DNA of 52,523 nucleotides from Betaproteobacteria bacterium. Its GTDB lineage: Bacteria > Pseudomonadota > Gammaproteobacteria > Burkholderiales > SG8-41. A program made the translations under genes and the position numbers. The notes beneath the pieces are model-generated. The model had not been told where the DNA came from, did not search any database, and saw only the letters and a program-made list of their open reading frames with translations. The stretch is from NCBI GenBank assembly GCA_028292435.1, contig JAQGMI010000073.1, forward strand, positions 1 through 52,523. The letters are read 5' to 3'. Shown piece by piece: positions 1 through 9,484 of the stretch (positions are counted from its first letter, which is position 1; every line of letters starts with the position of its first letter).

Positions 1-2
1 AA

Positions 3-245
3 ACCGGCTGGATCTCATATCTGTCGTTTATTGCGTTGATCAGCATCAGTCTTGGCGTGCTGAATTTATTGCCGATTCCCTTATTGGATGGCGGTCATTT
101 GATGTATTATATGATTGAAATTGCTAAGGGAAGTCCCGTATCAACCCAGGCGATGGAGATCGGCCAGAACATTGGGATGGGATTGCTGTTTTTACTCATG
201 ACATTTGCACTTTATAACGATATCAGCAGGCTGATAAACAGTTGA
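3..245 (+). CDS. rseP: RseP site-2 protease, C-terminal end (5' end outside window)
   Basis: This is the last 80 residues of the intramembrane zinc metalloprotease RseP, which cuts the anti-sigma factor RseA in the inner membrane during the envelope stress response. The reading frame is open from base 3, so the gene begins before the window. The conserved motif LLPIPLLDGGHL is visible; its Asp is the third zinc ligand of site-2 proteases. A hydrophobic helix (GMGLLFLLMTFALY) follows near the C-terminus. The stop shares its last base with the ATG of bamA (TGATG), the usual RseP-BamA arrangement in beta-proteobacteria. Identification is firm for a fragment because both motif and neighbour fit. 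Confidence 0.9.
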   Translation, partial: TGWISYLSFIALISISLGVLNLLPIPLLDGGHLMYYMIEIAKGSPVSTQAMEIGQNIGMGLLFLLMTFALYNDISRLINS

Positions 246-2515
246 TGATTCGCTTCTGCCAGCACGTCTTACTCGCTGCCGCCGCCATGGCGACGCAAAG
301 CGCCCACGCCTTCGATCCTTTTGTGGTCAAAGACATTCGCATCGAGGGCATTCAACGCACCGAAGCGGGCACCATTTTCAGCTACATGCCGGTCAAAGTC
401 GGCGAAACCATGACCGACGACAAAGCAGCGCAAGCCATCCGCTCGCTGTACGCAACCGGCTTTTTCAAGGATGTCAGCCTTGAAGTGGACAACGGCGTGC
501 TTATCGTCAACGTCCAGGAACGACCGTCGGTTGCGCAAATCGACATCGTCGGCACGAAGGAATTCAGCAAGGAAGATCTGCTCAAGGGATTGCGCTCGAT
601 CGGACTCGCCGACGGCCGCATTTTTGACCGCGGCCTGCTCGAAAAGGCCGAGCAGGAATTAAAGCGCCAGTACATCAGCCGCGGCAAGTATGCGGCCCAG
701 ATTACGACGACATCCACGCCCCTCGAACGCAATCGCATTGCGGTGAAATTTGATATCGTGGAAGGCGAAGTCGCCAAGATCCGCCAGATCAGCGTCATCG
801 GTAATCGCGTGTTTCCGGAAAAAGAACTGCTCGGCCAGTTCAAATTGCGTACGCCGGGCCTGCTCACCTGGTTTAGCAAGGACGACCAGTATTCCAAGCA
901 AAAGCTGGCGGCCGACCTCGAAACGCTGCGCTCTTACTATCTCGATCGCGGCTATCTCGAGTTCAATGTCGACTCGACTCAGATTTCGATCACGCCGGAC
1001 AAGAAAGACGTCTACATCACGGTCGGCGTGTCTGAAGGCGTGCAATACACCGTTGCCGACGTCAAGCTGGCCGGCGAAATATTGATTCCGGAAGCCGAAG
1101 CGAGAAATCTGATCAAAGTCAAACCGGGCGAAATCTTCTCGCGCAGCAAACTCACCGAGTCCACCAAGTTGCTGAGTGACCGTATCGGCAACGACGGCTA
1201 TGCTTTCGCCAACGTAAACGCAGTGCCTGAACTCGATAAGGACAAGCGCAAGGTCAATTTCACCTTCTTCGTCGATCCGGGCCGCCGCGTTTATATCAGG
1301 CGCATCAACGTCACTGGCAACACGCGCACGCGGGATGAAGTGGTGCGGCGCGAAATGCGCCAGCTCGAAGGCGGCTGGTATTCGGCCGGCAAGATCCAGA
1401 CCTCAAAGCAGCGCGTCGACCGTCTTGGTTACTTTGCCGAAGTCAACGTTGAAACGCCGAGCGTGCCCGGAACGACCGATCAGGTCGACTTGAACATTAA
1501 CGTGACTGAGCGGCCGACCGGCAACGTGCTGCTGGGCGCCGGCTTCGGTAGCGAGGGTGTGGTCGTCAGTGGCGGCGTCACCCAGCAAAACGTCTTCGGT
1601 ACCGGTAACCATCTTGCTGTGCAGGTCAATTCAAGCAAGATCAACACCGTGTATTCGCTCTCGTTCACGCAGCCGTACTGGACCATTGACGGCGTTAGCA
1701 GGGGCTTTGACATTTATCATCGTAAGAGCAATCCCTCGGCACTAGGCCTCGGTTTGTACGAGACATCAACTACGGGCGGGCAGGCGCGCATCGGAATTCC
1801 GTTTACGGATATCGATACGGTGACCATAGGTCTTGGATATGAGAATACCAACATCACGGCTTTCGACGGCGCTCCGATCCAGATTACCAATTACGTCAAT
1901 ACATTCGGCAACGACAATTCGGCGGTGCTGGGCACGATTGGCTGGGGCCGCGATACGCGTGACAGCGCAATTTATCCGACGACCGGAGCCACCACGCGCG
2001 CAAACGCCGAGACCGGGTTGCCCGGTGGCACCCTGCGGTTTTACAAGCTCACCGCTGACCACAAACGATATTTTCCGTTAACGCGCAACATCGTGCTGTA
2101 CGGAAATGGCGAGATCGGCTACGGCGGCGGTTACAGCGGCAAACCGCTGCCTTTCTTCCGGAATTACTATACGGGCGGTCCCACTTCCGTGCGCGGTTTC
2201 TATCCCGCGAACGTCGGCCCCAAAGACATTAACGGCGATCCGACCGGCGGACCGCGCAAACTGGTCGGCAATCTGGAGTTGTTGTTCCCAGTCCCCGGCA
2301 TGGTCAACGACAAATCGATCCGGCTCTCGACTTTCATCGACGCCGGTATCGTTGGCGATAGTTTCACATTCGGGCAAGCGCGCTCATCCGTCGGCTTCGC
2401 AGCATCGTATGTTTCGGCGTTCGGACCGATTAAACTAAGCTTCGCCCAGCCGTTGAAATCGGACCCCTCGGATAAATTGCAGAGAATTCAGTTCCAGTTC
2501 GGTCAGCAGTTTTGA
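245..2515 (+). CDS. bamA: BamA outer-membrane protein assembly factor
   Basis: BamA is the core of the BAM complex that folds and inserts beta-barrel proteins into the outer membrane. The 756-residue product has a signal peptide ending ...QSAHA, then five POTRA repeats (about residues 22-420) and a C-terminal 16-strand barrel. The barrel carries the VRGF lid-lock motif (TSVRGFYP, near residue 645) and ends in Phe (FGQQF), the usual C-terminal signal of outer-membrane proteins. I chose ATG at 245, which overlaps the rseP stop; a TTG one codon earlier is possible. Downstream is ompH, whose product Skp hands clients to BamA. Length and motifs are normal for the family. Confidence 0.97.
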   Translation: MIRFCQHVLLAAAAMATQSAHAFDPFVVKDIRIEGIQRTEAGTIFSYMPVKVGETMTDDKAAQAIRSLYATGFFKDVSLEVDNGVLIVNVQERPSVAQIDIVGTKEFSKEDLLKGLRSIGLADGRIFDRGLLEKAEQELKRQYISRGKYAAQITTTSTPLERNRIAVKFDIVEGEVAKIRQISVIGNRVFPEKELLGQFKLRTPGLLTWFSKDDQYSKQKLAADLETLRSYYLDRGYLEFNVDSTQISITPDKKDVYITVGVSEGVQYTVADVKLAGEILIPEAEARNLIKVKPGEIFSRSKLTESTKLLSDRIGNDGYAFANVNAVPELDKDKRKVNFTFFVDPGRRVYIRRINVTGNTRTRDEVVRREMRQLEGGWYSAGKIQTSKQRVDRLGYFAEVNVETPSVPGTTDQVDLNINVTERPTGNVLLGAGFGSEGVVVSGGVTQQNVFGTGNHLAVQVNSSKINTVYSLSFTQPYWTIDGVSRGFDIYHRKSNPSALGLGLYETSTTGGQARIGIPFTDIDTVTIGLGYENTNITAFDGAPIQITNYVNTFGNDNSAVLGTIGWGRDTRDSAIYPTTGATTRANAETGLPGGTLRFYKLTADHKRYFPLTRNIVLYGNGEIGYGGGYSGKPLPFFRNYYTGGPTSVRGFYPANVGPKDINGDPTGGPRKLVGNLELLFPVPGMVNDKSIRLSTFIDAGIVGDSFTFGQARSSVGFAASYVSAFGPIKLSFAQPLKSDPSDKLQRIQFQFGQQF

Positions 2516-2560
2516 AATTAGGCAGATTAAGATCGCGAACGGATGAATGTGTGTATGTGT

Positions 2561-2566
2561 AAGGAG
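2561..2566 (+). promoter_or_regulatory. Ribosome binding site that fixes the TTG start of ompH
   Basis: AAGGAG lies six bases before TTG at 2573. The in-frame ATG at 2543 has no comparable site and would put a charged, Cys-containing stretch ahead of the signal peptide. This supports TTG at 2573 as the true start. Confidence 0.7.
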
Positions 2567-2572
2567 ACGACG

Positions 2573-3079
2573 TTGAAACGAATTTACCTGGTTGTGCTGA
2601 CCGCGCTGCTCGCCGGCGGTGTGTTATCCCACGCGCAAGCAGCCGATCTGAAAATTGGTTTCATCGATGCAGACCGTATTAACCGGGAATCCGTTCCCGC
2701 CGAGCGGGCGACGAAAAAGCTGGAAAAAGAATTCGCACCGCGCGAGCAGGATCTGCGCAAGATGGAAAATCAGATTAAGACGCTGCAAGGCCAGCTTGAA
2801 AAAGACGGCTTGACCATGAGCGAGACCGACCGGCGCACCAAGGAAACCGAACTCGGGCGGCAGACGCGCGAGTTTCAGCGCCTGCAGCGCGAATTTCGCG
2901 AAGATTTGAACCTGCGCCGGAATGAGGAACTTGCGTCCTTGTTCGAACGCGCCAATCGCGTCATCAAGCAGGTGGCCGAGAGCGAGAAATACGACCTCAT
3001 CGTGCAGGAAGCGGTTTACCGCAGCCCGCGCATCGACATTACCGACAGAGTCTTGAAGGCGCTTTCGACTGAGAAATAG
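2573..3079 (+). CDS. ompH: OmpH/Skp periplasmic chaperone
   Basis: Skp (OmpH) is a trimeric periplasmic chaperone that holds unfolded outer-membrane proteins for BamA. From the TTG at 2573 the product has 168 residues: a signal peptide (KRIYLVVLTALLAGG...QA), a mature start with the family motif KIGFIDADRIN, and a long charged helical segment (about residues 45-125) forming the coiled-coil tentacles. The C-terminal strand YDLIVQEAVY is also typical. It lies 57 bases after bamA and before lpxD, the normal order. The start was chosen on the strong ribosome site and the signal peptide; the longer ATG start at 2543 is less likely. Confidence 0.93.
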   Translation: MKRIYLVVLTALLAGGVLSHAQAADLKIGFIDADRINRESVPAERATKKLEKEFAPREQDLRKMENQIKTLQGQLEKDGLTMSETDRRTKETELGRQTREFQRLQREFREDLNLRRNEELASLFERANRVIKQVAESEKYDLIVQEAVYRSPRIDITDRVLKALSTEK

Positions 3080-3133
3080 CCGGGCCGCGCGCTGGCACGC
3101 CAAGTCCGCTGACGCATGCGCCATGGGAATGCA

Positions 3134-4180
3134 ATGACCAGGCGCAAATCCTACAAGTTACGCGAAATCACCGCTAAGTTCGGCGGTGATCTGATCGGCG
3201 ATCCCGACGTGCGGGTCAGTCAAGTCGCGGCCATCGAATCGGCGGGTCCGGCCGACATCGTTTTCATCTCGCAAGCGCGCTACCTGAGCCAGTTGCCGCA
3301 GACGAAGGCCGGCGCCGCTATTCTTGCTAAAGACGCGCCCGAGGCAGCCGGCATCGCCCGGATTGTTTGTGCGAATCCTTATGCGTACTTCGCGAAGGTT
3401 TCCACTTTGTTCAATCCGCCGGCATCAACGGTCGCAGGCATGCATAAAAGCGCCGTGGTCGACAAGACCGCCCGCGTGGACAAAACCGCCAGCATCGCCG
3501 CCAACGCCGCGGTCGGAAAAAACGTCCGTATTGGCAAGCGCGCGCAGATCGGCGCCGGATGTTTCATCGGAGACGGCAGTGTCATTGGCGACGACACCGT
3601 TTTGCACGCAAACGTGACGGTGTATCACGGCTGCCGGCTCGGCATGCGCTGCATCGTGCATTCGGGCGTCGTAGTCGGCGCGGACGGATTCGGCATCGCG
3701 CGCGAAGACGGCAAGTGGAACAAAATTCCGCAAATCGGCGGCGTCGATATTGGCGACGACGTTGAAATCGGCGCGAATACGACGATCGATCGGGGCACGC
3801 TCGAAGATACGGTGATCGGCGAGGGCGTCAAGCTTGACAACCAGATCCAGATTGCGCACAACGTGAAAGTCGGCGCCCATACGGCGATTGCTGCGTGTGT
3901 CGGCGTTGCCGGCAGCGCGACCATCGGCCGCAATTGTGCGCTCGGAGGCGCCGCGATGATCTACGGTCATATTACAATCGCGGATGGCGTGAGCATTTCC
4001 GCCGGTACGCTCGTCATGAAGTCGCTCGCTCAGCCCGGCACTTACACCGGCGTTTATCCGTTTTCGACGCATCAGCGCTGGCTCAAAAATGCCGCGCAGC
4101 TGCGTAACCTTGATGAGCTCGCAGAGCGCGTGCGTCAACTTGAGGCAAGGTCAGGCAAAGATAAAGGAAACCAGCAGTGA
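3134..4180 (+). CDS. lpxD: LpxD, UDP-3-O-(3-hydroxyacyl)glucosamine N-acyltransferase
   Basis: LpxD performs the third step of lipid A synthesis, adding the N-linked hydroxyacyl chain from acyl-ACP to UDP-3-O-acylglucosamine. The 348-residue product has the N-terminal uridine-binding domain (about 1-100), then left-handed beta-helix hexapeptide repeats (about 105-300). The catalytic His is seen in [11 protein letters not shown], and the conserved segment GADGFGIA precedes it. A C-terminal helix follows. ATG at 3134 has GGGA upstream; an in-frame ATG at 3116 is possible but lacks a ribosome site. The stop overlaps the fabZ start by three bases. Function is secure. Confidence 0.96.
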   Translation: MTRRKSYKLREITAKFGGDLIGDPDVRVSQVAAIESAGPADIVFISQARYLSQLPQTKAGAAILAKDAPEAAGIARIVCANPYAYFAKVSTLFNPPASTVAGMHKSAVVDKTARVDKTASIAANAAVGKNVRIGKRAQIGAGCFIGDGSVIGDDTVLHANVTVYHGCRLGMRCIVHSGVVVGADGFGIAREDGKWNKIPQIGGVDIGDDVEIGANTTIDRGTLEDTVIGEGVKLDNQIQIAHNVKVGAHTAIAACVGVAGSATIGRNCALGGAAMIYGHITIADGVSISAGTLVMKSLAQPGTYTGVYPFSTHQRWLKNAAQLRNLDELAERVRQLEARSGKDKGNQQ

Positions 4181-4635
4181 ACAGCATGGACATCCACGAG
4201 ATTCTCGAATACCTGCCACACCGTTATCCATTCCTGCTGGTGGACAAAGTGCTGTCGTGCGACCCGGGCAAAAGTATCGTTGCGATCAAGAACGTGACTA
4301 TCAACGAGCATTTTTTTGCCGGCCATTTTCCGCATCACCCGGTGATGCCGGGCGTGCTTATCATCGAAGCGCTCGCGCAAACGGCTGCCATCCTCACGTT
4401 CAAGACCCACAACCACAAAGCAGACGACAATTCGGTTTATTACTTCGTCGGTATCGACAAGGCGCGCTTCAAAAAACCGGTCATGCCCGGCGACACGCTC
4501 GAACTGAACGTCGAAATCAAGCGCTTTTCGCGCGGCATCTGGTGGTTCGCCGCGAACGCCAAGGTGGGCGGGCAGGTGGCCACCGAAGCCGAATTGATGT
4601 GCACACTTCGCACCATCGATAACACGGCGGCATAG
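4177..4635 (+). CDS. fabZ: FabZ, 3-hydroxyacyl-ACP dehydratase
   Basis: FabZ removes water from 3-hydroxyacyl-ACP in each fatty-acid elongation cycle; its substrate is also the donor used by LpxA and LpxD. The 152-residue hot-dog-fold protein contains the catalytic His in [13 protein letters not shown] and the catalytic Glu in IIEALAQTA. The GTG start at 4177 overlaps the lpxD stop, with AAAGGAAA about seven bases upstream. An ATG at 4186 is a possible alternative. Placement inside the lpx operon is typical and links membrane lipid and lipid A flux. Confidence 0.97.
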   Translation: MNSMDIHEILEYLPHRYPFLLVDKVLSCDPGKSIVAIKNVTINEHFFAGHFPHHPVMPGVLIIEALAQTAAILTFKTHNHKADDNSVYYFVGIDKARFKKPVMPGDTLELNVEIKRFSRGIWWFAANAKVGGQVATEAELMCTLRTIDNTAA

Positions 4636-4645
4636 CAGGGCTATC

Positions 4646-5422
4646 GTGGCGGCGATTCATTCCACAGCGATCGTGCATCGCGGCGCGCAGCTCGCGGCCG
4701 ACGTCGAGGTTGGCGCGTACACCGTCATCGGCGAACACGTTCAGATCGACGCAGGCACGCATATCGGGCCGCACGCCGTCATCACCGGACACACGAAGAT
4801 CGGGCGCAATAACAGGATTTTTCAGTTCGTTTCGCTCGGCGAAGCACCGCAGGACAAGAAATATGCGGGTGAACCGACGCAGCTGGAAATTGGCAATGGG
4901 AATACGATTCGCGAATTCTGCACATTTAACTGCGGCACGGTCCAGGACGCCGGCGTCACGCGGCTTGGCAATGACAACTGGGTGATGGCCTACGTGCATC
5001 TCGCGCACGATTGTCAGATTGGCAATAACGCGATTTTTGCAAATAATTCGCAACTTGCCGGGCATGTGCGCGTGGGCGATTTCGCGATTCTCGGCGGCTT
5101 CACCGCCGTGCATCAGTTTTGCCACATCGGCGCTCACAGCATCACCGCGATCGGTACCGTGGTGCTGCAGGACATTCCGCCCTACGTGACGGCATCGGGC
5201 AACACCGCGCAGCCCTACGGCATCAATTCCGAGGGGCTCAAGCGGCGAGGCTTTACAGTCGACGCCATTGCGTCGATCAAGCGCGCGTACAAGACGCTTT
5301 ACAAGTCAGGGCTCGGCGTGGAAGACGCCAAGGCCGAAATCGGTCGCCAGCTGGCGCAGTGCGCGGAGCTGCAAATCCTGCTGGATTTTCTCGCCCAGTC
5401 GACGCGTGGCATCATCCGCTGA
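4646..5422 (+). CDS. lpxA: LpxA, UDP-N-acetylglucosamine acyltransferase
   Basis: LpxA carries out the first step of lipid A synthesis, transferring a 3-hydroxyacyl chain from ACP to the 3-OH of UDP-GlcNAc. The product has 258 residues: hexapeptide-repeat beta helix (about 1-190) followed by the helical C-terminal domain. The catalytic His is in [13 protein letters not shown], near residue 124, and [11 protein letters not shown] is the conserved loop for the nucleotide. Start is GTG at 4646, ten bases after fabZ, with CAGGG upstream. Length matches the family (about 262). Confidence 0.97.
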   Translation: MAAIHSTAIVHRGAQLAADVEVGAYTVIGEHVQIDAGTHIGPHAVITGHTKIGRNNRIFQFVSLGEAPQDKKYAGEPTQLEIGNGNTIREFCTFNCGTVQDAGVTRLGNDNWVMAYVHLAHDCQIGNNAIFANNSQLAGHVRVGDFAILGGFTAVHQFCHIGAHSITAIGTVVLQDIPPYVTASGNTAQPYGINSEGLKRRGFTVDAIASIKRAYKTLYKSGLGVEDAKAEIGRQLAQCAELQILLDFLAQSTRGIIR

Positions 5423-5429
5423 GTCTGCG

Positions 5430-6584
5430 GTGCGTCCGCGCACGGTGGCGATCGTCGCCGGCGAAGCATCCGGCGACCTGTTAGGCAGCCAGTTAATCCT
5501 CGCCCTGCGCGAATTGATGCCCGGGCTCAACGTCGTCGGCATCGGCGGGCCGCGCATGGAAGCGGCGGGCATGGATGTCTGGTTTCCGCTCGAGAAGCTT
5601 GCGGTGCGCGGTTACATCGAAGTCCTCAAACATTACTTCGAGATCGTCGGCATCCGCCGCAAGCTACGGCGCCGGCTGCTTAGAAACCGGCCAGACCTGT
5701 TCATCGGCATCGACGCGCCTGATTTCAACCTTGATCTCGAACGCAGTCTGAAGTCGCGCGGCATCCCGACAGTGCATTACGTTAGCCCGGCGATCTGGAT
5801 GTGGCGGCGCGAGCGGATAAAAAAGATCAAGCGCGCCGTGAGCAAAATGCTCACGCTGTTTCCGTTCGAGGAAGACATTTACCGCAACGCCGGTGTCGAC
5901 GTCGCATTTGTCGGCCATCCGCTCGCCGATCTGCTCGAGCAGATTCCGCGCGACGACGCGGCGCGCGAGCACTTGCGGCTGCCCTCGGCGTCGCCGGTGA
6001 TCGCCTTGCTGCCCGGCAGCCGTCAGAGCGAACTGCGCTACATGGCAGATCTGTTCGTTCAAACCGCGAAACTGATGCACGCGCAGTTGCCGCATGCCGT
6101 GTTCCTGGTGCCGCTGGCCACCCGTGAGACGCGCGAGATGTTCGAGACCGCGCTTTACGCGAATAAGGCCGAAGGCCTGCCCTTGACCATCATGTTCGGT
6201 CATGCGCAAGACGCGATGGCCGCAGCCGATGTCGTGCTGGTGGCGTCCGGCACCGCGACGCTGGAAGCCGCGCTGTTGTGCAAGCCGATGGTTATTACCT
6301 ACAAAATGCCGCCCGCCACGTACTGGCTGCTGCAAGGCAAAGGTTATCTGCCGTACTACGGGTTGCCGAACATTCTCTCGCGCGAGTTCGTCGTGCCGGA
6401 GTTAATCCAAGACGATGCAACACCGGAAAATCTGAACCAGGTGCTGCTGAACCTGCTTGCCGACGTGGCGACGCGAGACCGCATTGCGAGTTCTTTTGCC
6501 GCGCTTACCGCCAGCCTCAGTCGCGGCGGCGCGCGCCAGGCGGCGCTGGCCGTGTTGCCGATGCTGCAGACCGGGAACGCTTAG
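5430..6584 (+). CDS. lpxB: LpxB, lipid A disaccharide synthase
   Basis: LpxB condenses UDP-2,3-diacylglucosamine with lipid X to form the lipid A disaccharide at the inner membrane (GT19 family). From GTG at 5430 the protein has 384 residues, near the usual 380. The N-terminal signature [14 protein letters not shown], the segment [15 protein letters not shown] and the nucleotide-site motif LLPGSRQSE are all present. The open frame extends upstream into lpxA, but those residues do not resemble LpxB. It begins seven bases after lpxA and ends one base before rnhB. Confidence 0.96.
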   Translation: MRPRTVAIVAGEASGDLLGSQLILALRELMPGLNVVGIGGPRMEAAGMDVWFPLEKLAVRGYIEVLKHYFEIVGIRRKLRRRLLRNRPDLFIGIDAPDFNLDLERSLKSRGIPTVHYVSPAIWMWRRERIKKIKRAVSKMLTLFPFEEDIYRNAGVDVAFVGHPLADLLEQIPRDDAAREHLRLPSASPVIALLPGSRQSELRYMADLFVQTAKLMHAQLPHAVFLVPLATRETREMFETALYANKAEGLPLTIMFGHAQDAMAAADVVLVASGTATLEAALLCKPMVITYKMPPATYWLLQGKGYLPYYGLPNILSREFVVPELIQDDATPENLNQVLLNLLADVATRDRIASSFAALTASLSRGGARQAALAVLPMLQTGNA

Positions 6585-6585
6585 C

Positions 6586-7149
6586 GTGCGCTGCGGCGTC
6601 GACGAAGCAGGACGGGGGCCGCTGGCAGGGCCGGTGTTCGCGGCAGCGGTGATTCTGGGGAAATCGCACGGCATCACCGGCCTCGCCGATTCGAAGGCGC
6701 TCAGCGCAGCGCGCCGCGATGCGCTCGCGATTCAAATTCGCCGCTCGGCGGCCGCGTGGGCAGTGGCAAGCGCGTCGGTCGAGGAAATCGATGAGTTGAA
6801 TATTCTTCAGGCGACGCTGCTTGCCATGAAGCGCGCGGTGGAGTCGCTCGCCATGGTGCCAACCGAAGTGCTGGTCGATGGTCTTCATATTCCAAAACTT
6901 GCACATCCGGCGCGGCCCGTTGTGCGCGGTGACTCGCTGATTGCGGAAATCTCGGCGGCATCGATACTCGCGAAGACGGCGCGCGATGCGGTCATGGTCG
7001 CATTGCATTTGCAATATCCGCACTACGGATTCGACCGCCATAAAGGTTATGGTACGGCCGATCATCTCGATGCGCTGCGTGCGCACGGCGCTTGCGGCGT
7101 GCACCGCCGTTCGTTCGCGCCAGTGCGGTTGATGCTCGACGACGAGTAG
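6586..7149 (+). CDS. rnhB: RNase HII
   Basis: RNase HII removes ribonucleotides from RNA/DNA hybrids, including single ribonucleotides misplaced in DNA. From GTG at 6586 the protein has 187 residues. The active site begins almost at the N-terminus ([15 protein letters not shown], first Asp and Glu), with the conserved LADSKALS and the third acidic residue in VLVDG. The KGYGTADH segment near the end is also diagnostic. It starts one base after the lpxB stop, the common lpxB-rnhB arrangement. The upstream extension of the frame lies inside lpxB and is not coding. Confidence 0.94.
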   Translation: MRCGVDEAGRGPLAGPVFAAAVILGKSHGITGLADSKALSAARRDALAIQIRRSAAAWAVASASVEEIDELNILQATLLAMKRAVESLAMVPTEVLVDGLHIPKLAHPARPVVRGDSLIAEISAASILAKTARDAVMVALHLQYPHYGFDRHKGYGTADHLDALRAHGACGVHRRSFAPVRLMLDDE

Positions 7150-7164
7150 GCGCGCGCGGAAACG

Positions 7165-8115
7165 TCAGGCACGCAATTCGAGCAACAAGTTTCGCAGCGC
7201 GGCCTTTTCGCGCGCTGGCCTCGTCAAACCGCGCCGCACCGCACATTGACGCTTGAGTCGGGTGTAAAAATCACGGTCGGACTCGGCGCGCCAGAGGAGT
7301 GCCGCCAGCGCACGCTCATTGCCGAACGGATAGTAACCGGCGTAATCGCGTCCCAGCATGCCGACATTGCCTGGCACCCGCGAGGCAACAACCGGCACGT
7401 TTGCTGCAAGCGCTTCGGTAACGACGTTGGCGCCGCCTTCCATGCGCGAACTGATGACCATCACCTGTGCGCGCGACAGGAGGCGCAGGGCGCCGCCGTG
7501 CCGCAATTCGCCGACCCAGCGATAGCGCGGCTCGCGGCGCATCCAGCGCTTCGCTTGCGCCGCAGTCGAAGGTTCCATTGCGCCGCCGACCTGCACCGCG
7601 CGCATGCGGCTTTGCGGCGGCACATGATGAAGCGCGGCAGCGAGCCGGAATGGGTCTTTGACCTCGCGCAAATGACCGCTGATGCAGACTTCGAAACGGG
7701 TTTTAAGCGGCGGCGCTTTTCGAATCGGCTTCGCCGATTGATAAATCACGCTTGCTTTGCGCCGTAGGCGCGGCGCAAGTTCTTCCAAGCCTTCGTCCTG
7801 TAAAACGACCAGGCGCGTCGCCAGTTCCAGCGAGCGTCTGGCTTTTGCATCTCTGCGTATGTCCTGATAAAGATCGGTTCCCGTGAGCATGACAACCAGG
7901 GGCCGTTCGGGGAAACGGACCGCAAAGCGAACAATCGAGTCATGACTGCGCCGGGCGTGCAGCGCGATCATGATGTCGGCATTGGCACCATTCCATTCGG
8001 TATCAATCTTTACTCGATGACCGAGTTCGCGCAGCAAGCGTGCCCACCGTATAGCCGTATTGCGATTGCCCGAATGGGCGACCGGCCGCGCCGGCGTGAC
8101 GAGAGCGATTTTCAA
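7165..8115 (-). CDS. senB: SenB-type glycosyltransferase (predicted selenosugar synthase)
   Basis: This is a GT-B fold glycosyltransferase of 316 residues. The N-terminus KIALVTPARPVAHSGNRNTA and the GT4-like tail (SRMEGGANVVTEALAANVPVVAS, with the nucleotide-sugar Glu motif) match the family I know as TIGR04348. That family was shown to include SenB, which makes a seleno-sugar from selenophosphate and UDP-N-acetylhexosamine for selenoneine. It lacks transmembrane segments. It starts at a TTG only 25 bases from the divergent EgtB-like gene, the typical SenA partner, and it converges on rnhB. Family assignment is from memory of motifs; the adjacency to senA is the strongest support. An unrelated GT4 enzyme is the alternative. 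Confidence 0.8.
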   Translation of the reverse strand: MKIALVTPARPVAHSGNRNTAIRWARLLRELGHRVKIDTEWNGANADIMIALHARRSHDSIVRFAVRFPERPLVVMLTGTDLYQDIRRDAKARRSLELATRLVVLQDEGLEELAPRLRRKASVIYQSAKPIRKAPPLKTRFEVCISGHLREVKDPFRLAAALHHVPPQSRMRAVQVGGAMEPSTAAQAKRWMRREPRYRWVGELRHGGALRLLSRAQVMVISSRMEGGANVVTEALAANVPVVASRVPGNVGMLGRDYAGYYPFGNERALAALLWRAESDRDFYTRLKRQCAVRRGLTRPAREKAALRNLLLELRA

Positions 8116-8140
8116 AGGGGCGATAAGCTAAAATGGGAAC
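8116..8140. promoter_or_regulatory. Compact divergent senB/senA promoter region
   Basis: Only 25 bases separate the two start codons, so promoter elements must overlap coding sequence. TAAAAT at 8128-8133 resembles a -10 box for senA; if used, the transcript would begin very close to the GTG start. No good -35 or ribosome site is seen, so this is tentative. Confidence 0.3.
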
Positions 8141-9484
8141 GTGAAAGCAGCGCAAACTATAGCAGAGAGCCCGCCGCGTCGATTGACGACAACGGCGTCC
8201 GCGCATGATCTGGCAGAGCGCCTGCGCACGGCGCGCGAGCGAACATTGCTCCTGGTGCGCGACTTCACCGCTGAGCAGCTATTGGGCCCGCGGCTAGCCA
8301 TTGTCAACCCGCCGCTGTGGGAGATCGGGCACCTCGGCTGGTTCCAGGAATACTGGTGCCTGCGATATCGTGGCGACGAGAAGTTGTTGGCGCCATCCTT
8401 GATAGCGGTCACGGACTCGCTCTATGATTCAGCGCGTGTTGCTCACGCGACGCGTTGGAGCCTGCCGTTATTGTCGTTCGATTCGACGCTGAGCTTTCTC
8501 GATGCCGTGCTTTCCCGTGTATTGGAACGGCTGGCAATTGAGCCGGACAATTCGACCTTGCGTTATGTTGCGGAACTCGCAGCCGCACATGAGGAAATGC
8601 ACGGCGAGGCATTCACCTATACGCTGCAGACGCACGGCTATCGAGCGCCGCACGCAATGGCGACGGCCCGGGCGATTTCCGAAAGCTGCAGCGGTGACGT
8701 CGCGGTTGTTGGCGGAGACTACTTTCTCGGCGCGCCGCATGGCGATTCGTTTGTATTCGACAATGAGAAATGGGCGCACGCCGTTTCAACCGCGCCATTT
8801 CGCATTTCCCGCACCGCGGTGACGAATGGCGAGTTTGCCGCGTTCGTCGACGACGGCGGTTACCTGAAGCCGGCTTTGTGGTGCGAGGCCGGATGGAAGT
8901 GGCGCGCCGGCATCGGCGCCACTGCGCCCGTGTACTGGCAAAAGATTGATGGGCAGTGGCGGCATCGCGTCTACGACGAAATCAAGCCGCTCGCAGCAGA
9001 CGCCGCGGTCATGCACGTAAATTGGTACGAAGCGGACGCGTGGTGCAAATGGGCAGGGCGGCGCCTGCCGTCGGAACGCGATTGGGAACAAGCCGCAGCG
9101 ACGACGCCTGACGATCCGCGCGGTGACAAAGCGAAGCGCCGCTATCCGTGGGGAATGGAGCCGCCCGATGCTTCGCGCGCGAACCTGTATGGCTTCGGCG
9201 ATCGCATAGCGCCCGTGTGTGCGCTGGCCGCCGGCGACAGCGCCTGGGGCTGTCGCCAGATGCTCGGCAACGTGTGGGAATGGACGGCGGACTGGTTTGA
9301 TGCTTATCCCGGTTTCGAACGCGATCCTTACAAGGAATACTCCGAACCGTGGTTTGGGAATCACAAGGTGTTGCGCGGCGGATGCTTCGCGACATCGCCC
9401 GCTTTGCTGCGCAATACCTGGCGCAATTTTTATATGCCTGACCGGCGCGATGTCTTCGCCGGTTTCAGGACTTGCGCCCGATGA
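8141..9484 (+). CDS. senA: SenA (predicted selenoneine synthase), EgtB-like iron enzyme
   Basis: The 447-residue product has the two-domain plan of EgtB-type sulfoxide synthases. An N-terminal DinB-like helical domain (about 20-180) carries the non-haem iron ligands: His in EIGHLGWFQEYW and the two His of AAAHEEMHGEAF. A C-terminal formylglycine-enzyme/C-type-lectin fold domain (about 185-447) carries NVWEWTADWF and VLRGGCF. EgtB joins hercynine to a thiol donor to make ergothioneine; the SenA subgroup uses the seleno-sugar to make selenoneine. The SenB-like divergent neighbour makes SenA the better reading. No hercynine-forming EgtD or SenC is in the window. The GTG start is the most upstream; ribosome site is poor. 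The stop overlaps the next gene (ATGA). Confidence 0.82.
   Translation: MKAAQTIAESPPRRLTTTASAHDLAERLRTARERTLLLVRDFTAEQLLGPRLAIVNPPLWEIGHLGWFQEYWCLRYRGDEKLLAPSLIAVTDSLYDSARVAHATRWSLPLLSFDSTLSFLDAVLSRVLERLAIEPDNSTLRYVAELAAAHEEMHGEAFTYTLQTHGYRAPHAMATARAISESCSGDVAVVGGDYFLGAPHGDSFVFDNEKWAHAVSTAPFRISRTAVTNGEFAAFVDDGGYLKPALWCEAGWKWRAGIGATAPVYWQKIDGQWRHRVYDEIKPLAADAAVMHVNWYEADAWCKWAGRRLPSERDWEQAAATTPDDPRGDKAKRRYPWGMEPPDASRANLYGFGDRIAPVCALAAGDSAWGCRQMLGNVWEWTADWFDAYPGFERDPYKEYSEPWFGNHKVLRGGCFATSPALLRNTWRNFYMPDRRDVFAGFRTCAR

Noticed and set aside
7246..7767. 173-residue plus-strand frame inside senB
   Set aside because: Shadow of senB; His/Arg-rich and without domain signals.
8141..9484. Plain EgtB (ergothioneine synthase)
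   Set aside because: The domain plan fits EgtB, but the divergent SenB-like gene makes SenA more likely. EgtB is kept only as the alternative.
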